Source: Argyresthia goedartella (Eukaryota > Arthropoda > Insecta > Lepidoptera > Argyresthiidae). Taken from it: a stretch of DNA of 64,000 nucleotides. Every line of letters starts with the position of its first letter. Positions within the stretch are counted from its first letter, which is position 1. This document shows, piece by piece, positions 13,298 through 25,757 of this stretch. Location of the stretch: assembly GCA_949825045.1 (NCBI GenBank), contig OX463815.1:19151231-19215230 (forward strand). Reading direction: 5' to 3'. A program made the translations under genes and the position numbers. The notes below the pieces were generated by a model. That model did not search any database. It was not told where the DNA came from and was given only the letters and a program-made list of their open reading frames with translations.

Positions 13298-13585
13298 TTT
13301 TGCCATTTTTTACGTGAGATGTCGTTCAAATTTCATTGACCTCGTGGCCGTTGACCTTGACCTTGAACTTGACCTTTAGTGTATATTTCGCAGAAAATTC
13401 TCAGTTTTGCCGTTTTTGACGCTCGATGTTGTTTAAAGTTCATTGACCTCGAGGTCATTGACGTTGACCTCGACCTTTTGTACATATTTTGGAGAAATTC
13501 GCAGTTTTGCCGATTTTTGACGCCGGATGTCGTTCACAGTTTATTGACTTCGAGTCCATTGACGTTGAAATTTACCTTTTTTTGC
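13286..13585. repeat. ~115-bp tandem repeat array, about 2.5 units
   Basis: Three diverged units share 'gttttgccgtttttgacg', a gatgtcgtt motif, 'cattgacctcg' and 'cattgacgttgacc', followed by a T-rich stretch and a cgcag(a/t) motif. The units contain many TGACCT/AGGTCA hexamers, including ttgaccttgaccttgaac at 13351-13368 and the everted pair tgacctcgaggtca at 13444-13457. No coding sequence. Confidence 0.75.
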
Positions 13586-13798
13586 ATTTTTTTGTTAACA
13601 TTTCGGAGGGGTACCCCTTCTTCCCTGACATCACTCCCATGAAAAGGTAATGCACCGTTCTTGAGCAAAATAACTTTTTTTCGCTACGAAAGTGACCTAC
13701 ATCGCACTATTATTTCGAAACCGCCTTAGCTCCGGCTACTATCGGGCTGCGGCGATGACCCCGCATATTAACTTAGCCATCACGCTTGGCAGCCAGAT

Positions 13799-13926
13799 TG
13801 GTGACCGCAGAATAGTGTGGACGTATTCATTAACGTGGATCCTATAGCCCATCCCACGGTATTTCCCTTAGTCGCGATACCCATGGGAAGAGTAGGGATT
13901 GTGACACGTATATTCTGCGGTCACCA
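13799..13926. repeat. Small MITE-like element, 16-bp perfect TIRs
   Basis: Left terminus tggtgaccgcagaata and right terminus tattctgcggtcacca are perfect inverted repeats enclosing about 96 bp with no coding capacity. The flanks do not show an obvious target-site duplication. It could equally be a decayed foldback structure. Confidence 0.55.
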
Positions 13927-14176
13927 TTCGGTGAATTACGGTAAATGTGGAAAAAGGTAAAAGATATGAGAAACATAGCTTTCTCTCTTTCATGACTTAT
14001 TACTTTAATTGTTGCAGAACAGAAGGTGTTGAACAGAAAAATTTGGTGTCCAAATTAAGATCACCAATAAATATAATAATAATATTATGTCTAAATGTAG
14101 ATATAGCAAGGCGATAAAATATGTTAGCGGTGAACTATGAATTGCTGAAGCGTGAATTGATGCGGCGATAAACCAG

Positions 14177-16928
14177 CGATAAATTGTGACGGTCAATTGA
14201 GGGCGGTAGTTTTCGGACCCCATAATAAGAGATCTAACATCAAATTCACTTGCGAGTTGTACGCCGCGCGCGGCCTCCTTTGTAATCCTTTCACAAGAGA
14301 AGGCTACCGTATCCAAACGAATGGACTTTAAATGGTCAATTAATGTTTACTAGATACTGCAGTTCAGATATTCGTAAAGCTATAGAGTGTCGAATCCACA
14401 AACCGTATCAGATATAAAGAGATGCTTCAATTTGACGGCTGCGTCGTCTTCGCAACGCATCAACATCTAACAATAGTTGATCAATAGATCAATGTAGTTA
14501 TTTTGATTAATACATCGGCATTTATTGTAGTGGTCTCACGATACGAGTCAGGTATAACGAGTGATGGATTTATGATCGTCGACGCGCCGCGCCTGCGCTC
14601 GACGACATCAAACGGTTATCGGTAGCAGCCGCATTGTGATGATGGAACTCCTTGCAAGACCTCCACGCACCAATATCAACCGTCGAATAACAGTCGATAA
14701 GGCTGTTAGAACAGCTCACAACAATAATTTTGCAAAAGGATTCTTGCATTCATTACGCAACTGTTCTGAGTGCATTAAATGCAATTGTGTTGAGTGATTT
14801 ATGGGGAACCAACTTCAATTGAAAATTATGTATTTGTTGGAAATTATGGTCGTAAAGACATTGTATCGAATTTCTTAATATGTTGTTCCTGAGGATAAGA
14901 TTTTCTCATTTTTAGCCCGCCGGAGACTTTGGAAATCCGAAATGAGTAAACCGCAGTCCATAAACGCTTGACAAGCCTCACCACAAACGTTATTTAGTTC
15001 TCCAATTCAAGTTAGCAACCGTACAAAGAGGTCCGTTTCTCGTCGTCTCCGGATGAGAATTGGCGAAAATACGTCGACCTTATTCCACATTCCGTCTTTA
15101 ATTACAGTAGAAATAAACCTAAAGAAAATGGCTTTGGGGCTTCATACGAACGGAGCGGATACACCCACATATTTTAATCATTGCAATATCGTAAACGAAT
15201 AACAAGATCATTAATAGTTCCGTGGATAACCTTGTAAGTGCTAATTTGTACCACAGACTTTGTCAATAAAAATGTAATTTTAAGTTGACGTTATTTAATG
15301 ATTCCGGTAGACACCATTTTCTCAAATACCCAAGCAAACTGTATAACATCCAGAATAACCAGTGGATCATCCATCACCCATCTCATTCGATGATACGGTA
15401 CTGCCCACGTACCTCTTATGCACAAACCTCGGAACTTCCTATCTCATGAGGCGAAAGTTTAATACGAATTTCGTGACAGCATGGACTTAAAAGGTCTTTT
15501 TCGGAATTATTAATTCTACTTTATCTTTTTGAGGATCAATTACGGATTTTACGACCGACTGCATATTGAAATGATACCTACTGGATGGCGTACGACTGTA
15601 TGTACTTAACATTCACATAATCGATTTACAGGTTTTAAGCTTTCATCGGAGTGTTTGCAAAGCTCTTTTGCAATCCATTACCGGAATATTGAAAAATCCA
15701 ACTCTCCACAAACAAATCACTCGATTTTTATGCTGATGTAAAACTGCCTTTAAGTTGTAAGTACCTTCGAAAACTGGAAATGCTAGGAATATAATGACAA
15801 TTATTATTGATGAATCGTCATTTTAATATCCCACTGTAAGGTTTCCAATACGCCATCACTAGATTGAGCTACCTCCAATTCTTTCTATCCCAAAGTGCGC
15901 TTTCAATATCGATACAAACCTTATCAAAATCAGAACCACCGGACTTGATTTTACGTGAGCCACCGAATGCCCATGACGTTAGTTAACGTGACTGTCCGCT
16001 GCTATCAGTATCCAGCGTGTTTATCTCATGAGCTGCCACCAGGTCACGTCCCTGGCTCGTGTCCCACGTCTAATGAAAGCTGATCTTCACGGAGTTCTGA
16101 TGAGGCGACGTTAACAGTTTTTCGACGCAGTGTTATTTTGATATTGGATTTCTGTTTGGCAAAAAACTGAGTCCAATTTTAAGATGGCATTGCTGATACG
16201 TAATATGATATCATGTTTTATAAAAAGCGTTAGGAGTGACATCAAGAAAATTCACAAGTAGGTAGTTTATAACACGTTTTCTAGTACAAGTTCGAAAAGG
16301 TGATATTGCTAAATCTATTAAAATGTCTATAAACCCTCATAAAAGTACAGCCAGCGACACTTTAGATGAGGGAGGCATCGCTATTTTGAACCTTATGCCA
16401 CGGTAATAAAATTCAAAACCGTCCAAAAATGACGTCCGCACCGTAGTAGTCCCAAAAATAAAATCGGTGCAAGTGTCTATCTAAAGTAGTAGGTAAAAAT
16501 GCTATTGACTGTTCCATGGGAGCGATTGGAAGCGACTTGCCTTCACCGAAACGAGTGGACACACCAGGCACCTCATATCGTGACGTCAAAGCTGGTCGCA
16601 CCCCGAACGTCGCCTCAGTTATTTATTAAAGTTATTGGGTATTGCTAAACTCACTGTAAACATTGTTCACGAGACATCTGCTTTCTCGTCGAAGCCTGAC
16701 AAACGAGGCATTGTACCACCGGCGCAGACGCACTCGCCCGCCCCCCGGAAAGGGTAACCGTGACACAAATACTATTGCATTATTTTGCTCCCGTGACTGT
16801 CAGGACGGTTATCGATCAATAGGTACAATCAATTGCATGTTATATTTGCACGGTGACCTCACCCACCGACTAGCTCAATGCGGTTTTACCATCAATATAT
16901 ATAGGTTGGAAAAGAAGTATAAATATGA
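14177..16928. other. No gene recognised
   Basis: No open frame resembling a known protein, no RNA gene and no obvious repeat family. Base composition is moderate, with a few GC-richer patches (14580-14600, 16020-16110, 16700-16750) that do not translate into conserved protein on either strand. I looked specifically for the missing Synapsin domain C exons here and did not find them. Confidence 0.5.
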
Positions 16929-17289
16929 CACCGTAAGATTGTCAAAACCGTTAGTTTAAGTTAGTTAAACTATCGACAAACTGCAAACCAGACCGACAGG
17001 GTTTTGAATTTACGTTTCTTTTGCTCTTACATGTCAACCTAACACAAAGACTATTTGGGAGCTTCGCTGCGTTCGCCCCCTCTAGTTTTCATCTAAGCTA
17101 CCGCAGTGTTTGCCCTGGTATTTCGTTTGCAAGTCAAGTTTAAACCAGTTCACAAATTAACGGTTTTATTATAAACTAACGCGTCATATCGTAACAATTT
17201 ACAACAGTTTACAATTATCGATAGGTTGTAAACTAGCGAGAGAAAAAAACGTTACATTATAAACTAACGGTTTTGACAATCTTACGGTG
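16929..17289. mobile_element. MITE with 30-bp perfect terminal inverted repeats
   Basis: Bases 16929-16958 (starting caccgtaagattgtcaaaac) are the exact reverse complement of 17260-17289. Outward similarity continues, with gtataaat on the left and its inverse atttatac on the right. The 361-bp interval has no ORF. Perfect arms in an otherwise decayed region suggest a fairly recent insertion of a non-autonomous DNA element. The superfamily cannot be assigned because the exact ends and target duplication are unclear. Confidence 0.7.
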
Positions 17290-20200
17290 ACATTTATACA
17301 TAAGTAATACGTGGACTGAAAGTCCGTTTTGACAATACTTGATGTCGTATACATGATTTAACTCTTTGCGCTTAGGTTTATTGTTTCGGAGTACTTTTAC
17401 TGATATGTATTGTTTCAAGCAGAATTGCTAAGTATCGATAGAAAAATGTTGTTGTTCGCCAAAACCGCTGTCACTTGACAATTTAGCAATCGCATGATAC
17501 TTGTATACTGAGTAGGTAGAGGTTAGTTAATCAGCAGGAACCAAGCGGGTCACCGCACACTTGAAAATTTCACATTGTATTTTTTATTCGAAAAGCACCA
17601 TTTATGAGTTTGTAAAGTGCAAGAGAACAAAAAGGCACAAAAGGCTAACGGACGTGAGTGTTTGAGGCTATTTGTTTCGAGGGGCGGGCGGGCGGGGTGG
17701 GAGGTCGGGGCGATAAAGACTCTTGTATATCGCGGTTTTGGGACATCCGAGCTTACAAAGCTCTCGGCGTGTAAATGATTTACAACTCTGGAGAGTACAG
17801 CAATTTGTTAAGTTTTCAAGATTTATTTCTCTGTTTTCATGTTTACATATTTAGTTGACCTGAGCAAAAATATTTGAAATGCGGCGAAAATTCACCGCGG
17901 CATTTTGGTTCTACGGACAAATTTCAGAAGCTATACTTTTCCCCACAGACATTGCATTTATTATCACCTAGAATGTTTGTTTGCATATCTCATCAGCTCC
18001 TTATCAACCGAAGAGAGTTGAATAGAAAGTGTAGAGCACAGTTTTACAGTTGTAGTTATAGTCTTAGAGTGCATTTCCGCCGTGCCAACTTCCCACGCCC
18101 GCCCAGCCTTGATTGTGACTCTATTGTTCTGAAACTAAACTCTTACTATAAAGCCATTTTCTAAACGGATGTCTTATCTTTATTTAACGACCGGGCTGTG
18201 GATGCATGGTTATAAAGACAGACGATTATTTAAAGCTGTGAATAAAATCTCAAATTATTGAGGGAACAAATAGCATCCGCACACGAGGCATCCCAGTTGC
18301 CGGCTGATACATCGAATATTATAAACAAGACCCCATACTAACAAAGCGCTAAAACGTTCTCTTCTCATAAAAGCGCCCGCGGCTGTTTCTTTTTGTCCCA
18401 AAAGCGGCTCGTAATTATGTATGGTGGGTAAGTACGTGAGATAATGTGGACAGATCGGATTAACGTACAGCCCGACAAAACTCAAAGGCAAGCAACATTC
18501 ACCCATTGCATTGTGCTTGCCCGACACGTTTCTTTTGTACTTTTTACGAAACAGTCCCAGTTTCTTGTGCTTGTTGTTTGCTCGGTGAATCTTGACAGGC
18601 AAAATTTTCGATGTCCGGGGGCAAAAGTACACGCAGTAACGATATGAGAACTCAAATCATGTTTTTTACTAAAGTTCTATGTGTAGTCTTACTTGTGCTC
18701 GATAGTGGTATCTAACATTAAATTACACAATTGAAAAAAAAGTCTAAAATCTAAAAACTACACCCCTTGCACGTTCAAACAGATGATTGAATTAAATAAT
18801 ATAGACGGTAGATATGTTTAAAATTTACTTTAAAAAAACTGAGATAAAGTGATGTGAAGATAAACTGAGTTCCAAATGTGGTTCCAAGTGATTCCGCTGG
18901 TTCATCAAAAAAGCCCACAAGAATCCCTTATGGAATGTTGTGGGAGTTAGTGTCCGCGTTGTCGCACGAGCTTTGGTCGCCCTTCATACATAGTAAGGGG
19001 ATTTTAGCTTGCTTCCAGGCGGAATTACGGAGTTAAATATTTGATTACCCTGTCATTGTTTCTGGCGTTTATTGATTACCCTGACAATGAATAAACTTAT
19101 TATTTATTATATTGAGGATTCTATATCATTACAGGGGTAACAAGAAGTAAAAACAGTAGTTATATATGAAAAAAACTATAATTCTTGGTTGATCCCCATT
19201 TTTTGTATGGGTTATCAAATTTTCTTAAGTATTCTTAAAATAATGGTTTTAGAGTCGATTACTAAGCTTTACTATAATATCATTAAAAATTCATAGAAAG
19301 TATGGATAGGATCTGTAAAATATCTAACTTTTACTACTTTACAACCTCGCAAACGTTAGGCTCACTTTAGGATAATTCGCTCTCGCTGTTCCGGCCAAAC
19401 GTACTCGACACACGAAATTATTTTTTGTGCCCTACCGTCACACCAATCATACACCTAACGTTATCATAGGCTTCCCAGAATATTTAATAAATGATTTGAC
19501 CTGACTCAATTCTGTACCTCAAAAAAATCTGTTCTTCAAACGGCAAGTTAAACTCAGCGCTAGTTAACTTTCCATTTAAATGCAGCTTTTGGAGGAACCT
19601 CAGGTAGCCCTATTTCAGCTTGTCACTGGAATCTGCCTCATGGTAGCACTCCCTATATGTATAAACTAAGTACGTCGCGTTTATAGTCCCTTATCCGTTT
19701 TGCACCATACAGAAATACACATAGACAAACACACATACACACACAACTATTATACCCCACCCACATACAATCACCTTTTTTGATACATTTTTATTTTTAT
19801 TCTAAATGACTCTTGAATACTATTTAACCGTGACTTAATTACTGTGAACCGTATACATAGTGAAATACGTAATTGGCCTTATTCTTGGTTTACACTCCCG
19901 ACTATCTGTAACAATGAGTGTGTGATTTTTGTTCATTATTAAAACAAAAAATACACAATTAAAAATTACTGCAGGCCTGTTTTGCTTATTAGTATGTAGT
20001 ATGTGTGTATTTTTTATTTATTTAGACACAATCTAAAATTCATATTTAGTCATAAATATATCAAATACCTATATAATAACTCAAACGTGCCAAGGAAATC
20101 AAACGAATACGCCAAATCTCCAAAAGGCCGAGATGTTATTCTCCGTATCTACTTTAATTTAAGGGACTTGGGATCACAGTTATGTATGTGGTAAACTGTT

Positions 20201-21478
20201 TTTGACTAAGGACAGAATTAGGAAAGTCCATAAACGCATATTTGGAGTCTTATACCACTTTTTTGTAAACGAGGAACAAGCCTACATCATGTATGTAGAA
20301 GCACATGTGTTATTATTATCCGTGTTTACAGGAGCTCTACTCTAATAAATTGGATATCGTACACCTTCACCTCGCCTAACGAAGACCTGTCAGTGTTGGT
20401 ATACAAATTAATATGAGGAGAAACTCTCTCAAATTAATTTATACTGAGTTCACGGTATGTGGGGACTTGGGGACATATTAAATATAGGACGAAATACGGA
20501 CCTACGAGATTATACAATGAACGTGTCCTGGAATATCATAGGTTACAACTCCATTTATTTTGTTGACAACAACATTCTTTTAACAAAAAAAAATGTGGGC
20601 CGATGATGGACGTACTTATACACTTTATCTTGCAAACCAAAGCTACTTAACCGATTTGAAACGGATAACGTTCAAAAGCAGCATCAAAGGTGCCAAGTAG
20701 TTATAATTCACGATGAAATCATGAAATAGCTCGTGCCAAATTTTACCTGCTAACGCCAAAGTCGCTAGGTAAATTACGTTTTGTTTACTCAACCTTGATC
20801 AAGATTACGTAAGCGGTAAATGTTACATCTTTGCGTATAAATAAACGCCTACGTAGGTTTAGCGCGTGCAAAGTGTGCTAAATAATGTTTAGGTTGAAAC
20901 AGAAGCACGAAGAAATAAAGCACAACACTAACCTAGATTCAGTCAGCTGAAAACATCCGGTCGGAACTCGTGTTCGACTGAAGAAACTTGCCGAATAGAG
21001 TGGGCATAGTAAATAACAGAACGCCCACGTCCTTCCTGAAAGAACACAAACTAAAAGGAAGACGTGTGTTTTGCAGAGACTCTCAATTATTCGGGTATCA
21101 TGTATCTAAGTGAATTCCACAACTGACCGCACTCTTCCAACCAACTTATGATCTATCTTTCCAACTGAAAGCCTCAAATGTCATGAGGGCGATTACATTA
21201 TAATGCAAATATTTCAATACACTATCAAAAGGCATACCAACAATGCAGTTGAGTACATACAAACTTAATGATGATTATCTGAAGTCACCTTTTCATGACC
21301 ACACACATTCCATATTGTCCTGAGGCAGCCAATATGCAGTATCTATCTGGCAATTTCCGGCTATAGAAGTCCATTTGTAATGTTAGCTAAGGGCGATATT
21401 GTTTTCTTTATTGCAGTTCGAATATACTGAGCCACTGTTGGCATTCCAAAATAGAACCATGGCAAAAAAATAAACGGT
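17290..21478. other. No gene; one retroelement-related patch
   Basis: No coding sequence recognised. At 18770-18990 the strand matches the reverse complement of part of the duplicated unit at 58640-58850: both share atagacggtag, gtccgcgttgtcgcacgagctttgg-like blocks and a gttgtgggagtta-like block. This is therefore a diverged copy of the same dispersed repeat. A G-rich run (gaggggcgggcgggcggggtg) sits near 17678-17700. The rest is unassigned. Confidence 0.5.
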
Positions 21479-21770
21479 TAAGTGCGAGTCGGAGTTCACG
21501 CACGAAGGGTTCCGTACCACCGCACAAAGGTATTCAAGTTTCTTGCATGGGGATTAGATATCTTTAATTTTCCTGTGTATTTAGATAGAAAAATATTGTT
21601 TACAAAGTTATTGGTACTAATTTCATACTCCATGTATGTAACCAGGTCCATTCATACGTTTGTAAGTGGTATTAAAAATAATTTTTGCCCCTCCCTATTG
21701 AAACTACATTTCTTATTTTCTTTCTGTAATATTTAAAAGTACGGGTGGGAGGTGGGGGTGGTCTATTTTT
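21479..21770 (+). repeat. Lepidopteran GGGTTCCGTACC repeat, partial copy
   Basis: Begins gtgcgagtcggagttcacgc followed by acgaagggttccgtacca, and contains 'acaaagttattggta' and a ccatgtatgtaaccaggtcc block. The same blocks recur at 62860-63283 and in part at 30590-30770. Non-coding and lacking the terminal half seen in the 62860 copy. Confidence 0.7.
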
Positions 21771-21891
21771 GGCTATTTACTTAAATAGTTTTTTAACTAA
21801 GCATTTTAGGTTTTGGAAAATATAAAAAAACTTGTCTTTTTCCGATTTACTTCCCAAAATTGGCGCCCAAATTCAAAATGTATTTGGTTAA

Positions 21892-21948
21892 GTATTTATG
21901 TGACCCAAACATGAACGTGTTACGTTCATGTTTGGGTCACATAAATAC
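21892..21948. repeat. Perfect hairpin, 26-bp arms, 5-nt loop
   Basis: Bases 21892-21917 (starting gtatttatgtgacccaaac) are followed by loop tgtta and their exact reverse complement at 21923-21948. One arm lies next to the 'tttggttaagtatttatg' context on the left. No element family explains the second arm. Confidence 0.95.
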
Positions 21949-22089
21949 GCAAGTATACCAAACTTCGACTTTATCGGTTCAGAATTCGGTTGTTTGGTAT
22001 TAATTTTTTATATTAATTACACAAGTGATCCTGTAATGGCTCCGTTTTTCCGTTCTAAGTTGCGGAACCATTCAGGGTAGTCCACCGTA

Positions 22090-22185
22090 GTCGTTTATTG
22101 TACTACTAATCTTTATTGTACTACACGAGATGGACTGTCCCTGATAGTGCAGGTAAGCTCATTCCACAGTCGTATGGCTCAAAAA
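22090..22185 (-). pseudogene. Family B non-LTR fragment (C-terminus)
   Basis: Minus-strand translation gives IRLWNELTCTIRDSPSRVVQ, matching AIRLWNAFPCAIRESPSI of the family B element at 7600-7720. Only this short C-terminal piece is present. It abuts the 3' end of the family A element. Confidence 0.6.
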
Positions 22186-23535
22186 AATAATTCAAAATTC
22201 AAAAAGAGTTTATTTCCATAAGAAACACATAGGTAACATTTGGAGAATGTCAAATCTTAAACTAACACATGTATAAGCTACAGGGAAATATAGAACTCAA
22301 TTTGAATTTCGTCACTTCAATGTTTTAGATGCTGGAGGCAAAGAGGCTTTATACGTTATTTTTACAGAAGCAAACACCTTCCCAAGCTTTCTTGTCTTCT
22401 ACATAATCAGATATTTTGTAGTAAGCTTTTTTACATAAGTGATTTTTAACAACATTTTTATATTTATTTACAGACAATTATTGTAACTAAGTCGGTATTT
22501 TGTTGTAAAAGCGAATACATTGCCCTTTAAAAGATACATTAACCTTATGGAGCCTAGTAGTAGGTATAGCTAGTTTATTGCTATTTCTAGTGTTGACATT
22601 GTGCCTGTCGCTATTCTTAGGAAGTTTATCAATATTTTTGTAGACGTACATTAGGTTTTCATAAATATACTGACACGGCACTGTCATAATGTTAATTTCC
22701 TTAAATTTATAACGCAGTGACTCTCTGAGACCCACATTGTAGATTGCACGATCAGCCCTCTTTTGCAGCACAAATATTATGTTAATGTCTGCAGCGTTCC
22801 CCCATAGCAGTATGCCGTAAGACATAATGCTATGGAAGTAGCTGAAGTAAACTAGTCTAGCTGTTTCCACGTCCATAAAAAGACGGATTTTTTTGACTGC
22901 ATAAACTGCGGAACTGAGTTTTTTCGATAGCTTATCTATGTGTGGGCCCCACTGAAGCTTATTATCTAAGGTAATTCCTAGGAATACCGTGCTATCTACA
23001 ATTTCTAAATTTTCACCTTTAACATTAACATTAGCCGAGACATGTTTAACATTGGGGAGTATAAACCGAATACATTTAGTTTTGTTATTGTTCAGTAAAA
23101 GATTATTGGCACTAAACCAATTGACTAACTTTGAGATTGCATTATTATCATCGTCAAAGTTCAAACTGCGTCGTTTCATTTTAAACAAAAGTGAAGTGTC
23201 ATCTGCAAACAGTACAATCTCATAATTATCTCTGACAAGATGTGGCAGGTCATTAATATAAACCAAAAACAGGAATGGCCCGACTATGGAACCCTGCGGT
23301 ACACCCATAGTAACAACAGACCCTGGAGATCGTTTTCCATTAATGTTAACTCTCTGTATCCTGTCATTTAGATAAGAAGAGAGAAGATCTAAAGAGTTAT
23401 CCCTAATTCCATAGTGATGTAATTTCCTGATCAATGTCCCATGGTCAACGCAATCAAAAGCCTTAGACGAATCGCAAAATACTCCTAGAGCATCATGCGA
23501 ATCCTCCCAGGCATCATATATATATGTGATATTAA

Positions 23536-23807
23536 CTCAATAACGGCGGTGTAGCCTAGCGGGTAGTGACCCTGCCTACGAAGCTGACGGTCCTGGGTTC
23601 GAATCCCGGTAAGGGCAAATATTTGTGTGATGAGCATGAATATTTGTTTCTGAGTCTTGGATATTTTCTATGTATTTACATAAGTATTTATCTTAATTAA
23701 ATATATCGTCGTATAGTACCCATAACACAAGCCTTATTGAGCTTACTATGGGCCTAGTTCGATTTGTGTAAGATTGTCCTCTAATATTTACTTATTTATT
23801 TTTATTT
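23536..23807 (+). mobile_element. tRNA-headed SINE inserted in family A ORF2
   Basis: Plus-strand head cggcggtgtagcctagcggg holds an A-box-like TAGCCTAGCGGG, and ggttcgaatcccgg near 23597 is a good B box, so an RNA polymerase III promoter is visible. The body includes 'ttgtgtgatgagcatgaata', 'cgtcgtatagtacccataac' and 'gcctagttcgatttgtgtaa', and the tail is T/A-rich. It splits the RT reading frame. A second copy of the family lies inverted at 49375-49600. Confidence 0.85.
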
Positions 23808-24425
23808 ATCAGTAGTTTATTTGCCTTGTGTAAAACCAAATTGTTTACAGTGGAGCATGTTGTTGGTGTTGAAATGTGTAAGAAGTTGATTTAAAATTAC
23901 TTTTTCAAAAACTTTACTAAATGTAGGCAATACCGATATCGGTCTGAAGTTAGAAGGATCAGATGTACTACCCGATTTAAACAAAGGTACTATTTTACTG
24001 TGTTTCATTAAATCAGAAAATACGCCAGATTCAATAGATGCTTTAAATATGAAAGCTAAATCAAGTGCAATAACATTTATTAGGGGCTTCACAACATGAA
24101 CAGAAATATCCCAGAGGTCTGCAGTTTTCTTAACATTTATTGATTTTAAAATTTAATAATATCTTTATCATCTACATAATTAAACGAGAATTGCTTTTCA
24201 CATCTAGGTACATAGTCTTTTAGCAAAGATTCAGCGACAACTTTGGAAGAGTCATTGGGATGTCAGTAAAAAAAAACGCCTTAGCTACATCAATATCATT
24301 TTTGAAAGTAATATCATTAATTTTTTATTCATATTCATTGTTTTTAATACTGACCTTTCCAGTCTCACTTTTAATTATATCCCAAGTTGATTTAATTTTG
24401 TTATCACTTTTTATTATTTTAGATC

Positions 24426-24602
24426 TGATATAATTTTTTTTAAACGATAAGAAATTTATTAAGCAAAAGATTCATGAAAATAAGTACAGAGAATATAAAT
24501 AAGATATTCATTCTAGTTCAAGACGTGTGGGACTGCCGCTCCATCCTCATATAGGCCTGTGCGATTCCACCTATGGCGGGTGCCGCGGATGCGCATGCTG
24601 CT
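24426..24602 (-). mobile_element. Short retro-inserted sequence with target duplication
   Basis: About 170 bp starting with an oligo-T run and flanked by ctgatataatt on both sides (near 24425 and 24601), which looks like an 11-bp target-site duplication. The T-run at the left implies an inserted A-tailed molecule in minus orientation. The body (gtgtgggactgccgctccat, 'tggcgggtgccgcggatgcg') matches no family I recognise. It interrupts family A ORF2 in the linker before RT. Confidence 0.6.
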
Positions 24603-25757
24603 GATATAATTTGATTTTGCAATTTGACAAACTTTTCTAAAGATTTTTGATTACTTTTTTTACTTTAACCATGAACTCTTCACTATGATTCCATTGTTTT
24701 TCACTATATAATTCATATACATTTTGTCTACTTTTAAGTATACCTAATGTGGCCCACTTACTAAAGTTAAGTTTGTCTGAGACCACAATCGATCTGGTAG
24801 TAAATACTGCATTGAATGCATTGCTGAATTTGTAAAAAAAAAACAATATGACTCATTAGGTTTATTATTAGAGTAATTGATTGGTAGTTTGCTATCCCAA
24901 TTCAATTTAAACCTTTCAAACCGATGTGCAGTCACAGGTATGTATTGTATCTTTCTTGTAGAACTTTTTTTAAGTTGAATTTCTAGTCTAATATACTGAA
25001 TTAAATGATCTGACTTTAAATTACTTATATTTTTTTTAAGTACAATTTTTTCATTTGGATAAGCAAATATATTGTCTATACAATTTGCTAAGGTTTCAGT
25101 TATTCGAGTAGGTTCCATGAAAAGTGGCTTTAAGTTGTGAGAATTAAATAAGTTAGTTAGTCTCGTACTAAGGGAGTAAGTTTCTAATAAATTTACATTG
25201 AAGTCTCATCATAGGAGTTTTATTGGATTTTGATACTTTAAATAATATGTCATCCATGACTTTTTCAAAAACATCATATGAACCTGATGGTGGGCTGTAA
25301 ATGCTTATTACAATTATGCGCTCCAATTCAACACATGCTACTTCAATGTTACTGTTCAATGTACTTCAACTGATAAACATTACGATTTTTGATCTTTAAG
25401 TGTTTATTTAAAAATATTAGAGAGCCTCCACGAACAGCATGTGATCTGTAAAAAGAACTACCAACCTGGTGGTTACTGAAATTGAACATGAGCTCATGGC
25501 TTTTTAGCCAATGTTCTGTTAGACATAAAATATCAATATTAAAAGAGTTCATGTTCAATTCCAACTCTAATAATTTACTGCTAATACCTAGAATATTTTG
25601 GTGGACCAGATTAGTAAACTTTGCATTTATTTTACAATTTTTAGTTTTTCATTATTAATATTATTTGACGGGCTAGAGACTTCCTCTATTGTCGTTGTAT
25701 CTAATTTAAATGACTTGGAAAAGCTTCCAAGGTTTTGTTTGAAACATCAGTATAATG

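Larger units (their letters stand above)
11395..14176. repeat. Inverted-repeat-bounded composite block
   Basis: The sequence 'tttatcgccgcatcaattca' near 11395 recurs as its reverse complement near 14150-14172, and similarity continues outward at about 80 percent on both sides (gctttagcaattta against gcttcagcaattca). The two arms enclose the BEL/Pao fragment, the ~115-bp tandem array and a small MITE. It could be a large non-autonomous or foldback element that was later invaded, or two chance copies of a dispersed repeat. Confidence 0.45.
22487..25600 (-). pseudogene. Family A ORF2: endonuclease and reverse transcriptase (broken)
   Basis: Minus strand. The endonuclease region (25168-25564) has DILCLTEHWLKSHEL and RGGSLIFL. 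The RT N-part (23817-24092) has SKIVPLFKSGSTSDPSNFRP and ISVLPTFSKVFEKVI. After an interrupting SINE, a 315-codon open frame (22487-23434) continues with GVPQGSIVGPFLFLVYINDL, EIVLFADDTSLLF (catalytic FADD), NNKTKCIRF and VFLGITLDNKLQWGPHI. The C-terminal half of RT is thus still open, but upstream frames are broken and the SINE splits the domain between GFTQGK and YIYDAWEDSHDA. Confidence 0.85.

Noticed and set aside
23536..23620. Possible functional tRNA gene (A and B boxes present)
   Set aside because: The sequence does not fold into a full cloverleaf and continues into a dispersed ~270-bp body; it is a SINE head. The same holds for the boxes at 41010-41062, 43375-43450 and 49530-49590.
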